A stretch of DNA of 31,283 bases from Acanthaster planci. Taxonomy: Eukaryota; Echinodermata; Asteroidea; Valvatida; Acanthasteridae. The position numbers were made by a program, and so were the translations under genes. Of this stretch, positions 31,173-31,283 are shown one piece after another. Under the pieces are notes generated by a model. The model searched no databases. It had not been told where the DNA came from and saw only the letters and a list, made by a program, of their open reading frames with translations. The stretch is taken from positions 1,287,035 to 1,318,317 of the forward strand of contig NW_019091385.1 in the NCBI RefSeq assembly GCF_001949145.1, read 5' to 3'. Numbering within the stretch: the first letter of the stretch is position 1; every line of letters starts with the position of its first letter.

Positions 31173-31283
31173 ATCCAGCTCAGAAAAAGGGGCGTTTTAT
31201 TTGTCCACCTTCTTGTGCCTGAACTTATCCGTGTTGCATGAATTCTTTTGGAAACATCATCGCGAAAACTCAAAACTACTGCA

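Overview
The window looks like nuclear DNA from an animal, most likely a marine invertebrate. There are no long bacterial-style ORFs. The recognisable features are a non-LTR retrotransposon tail, a tRNA-derived SINE-like relic, several foldback/MITE elements, many poly(G)/poly(C) runs, and metazoan promoter motifs (TATA, CCAAT, NRF1, ZNF143/Staf, RFX X-box, E-box). The sequence alone does not place it further. I found no gene that I can name, and no rRNA, intact tRNA, snRNA or CRISPR array.

Layout. 1-4 kb is mostly unassigned, with a 14-bp perfect hairpin, an NRF1 site, an RFX X-box and copy A of a dispersed repeat (1866-2045). At 4.08-4.21 kb there is a CpG-rich promoter-like block with E-boxes and a CCAAT box. 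6-9.5 kb holds a C-rich dispersed repeat, a 176-bp foldback element and two tRNA-like SINE relics. 10.2-11.4 kb holds the best-defined mobile element, a 196-bp hAT-like MITE with an exact 8-bp target-site duplication, and then a degenerate array of GGAT..TGTCAC units. 12.5-13.1 kb has overlapping protein-like reading frames on the minus strand. 14.1-14.3 kb has a CCAAT/CCAAT/TATA core-promoter candidate. 15.7 kb has the second C-rich repeat copy, and 16.0-16.3 kb a ZNF143 + TATA + NRF1 cluster. 18.2 and 22.3 kb hold two further foldback elements. 19.4-22.9 kb is framed by two inverted copies of one repeat. Between them lie a frameshifted 3' fragment of a non-LTR retrotransposon and protein-like minus-strand segments. 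At 23.5-24.6 kb, copy B of the dispersed repeat immediately precedes the best small two-exon gene model (62 codons, plus strand). 27.1 kb has a second, internally deleted copy of the 7.1 kb foldback element. The last 3 kb has a paired CCAAT block, a GC-rich block and a degenerate CCGA-rich repeat.

Overall this reads as gene-poor, repeat-derived intergenic or intronic DNA. All coding calls are low-confidence exon or micro-gene candidates based on splice signals, reading-frame phase and peptide composition. The mobile-element calls are much firmer.
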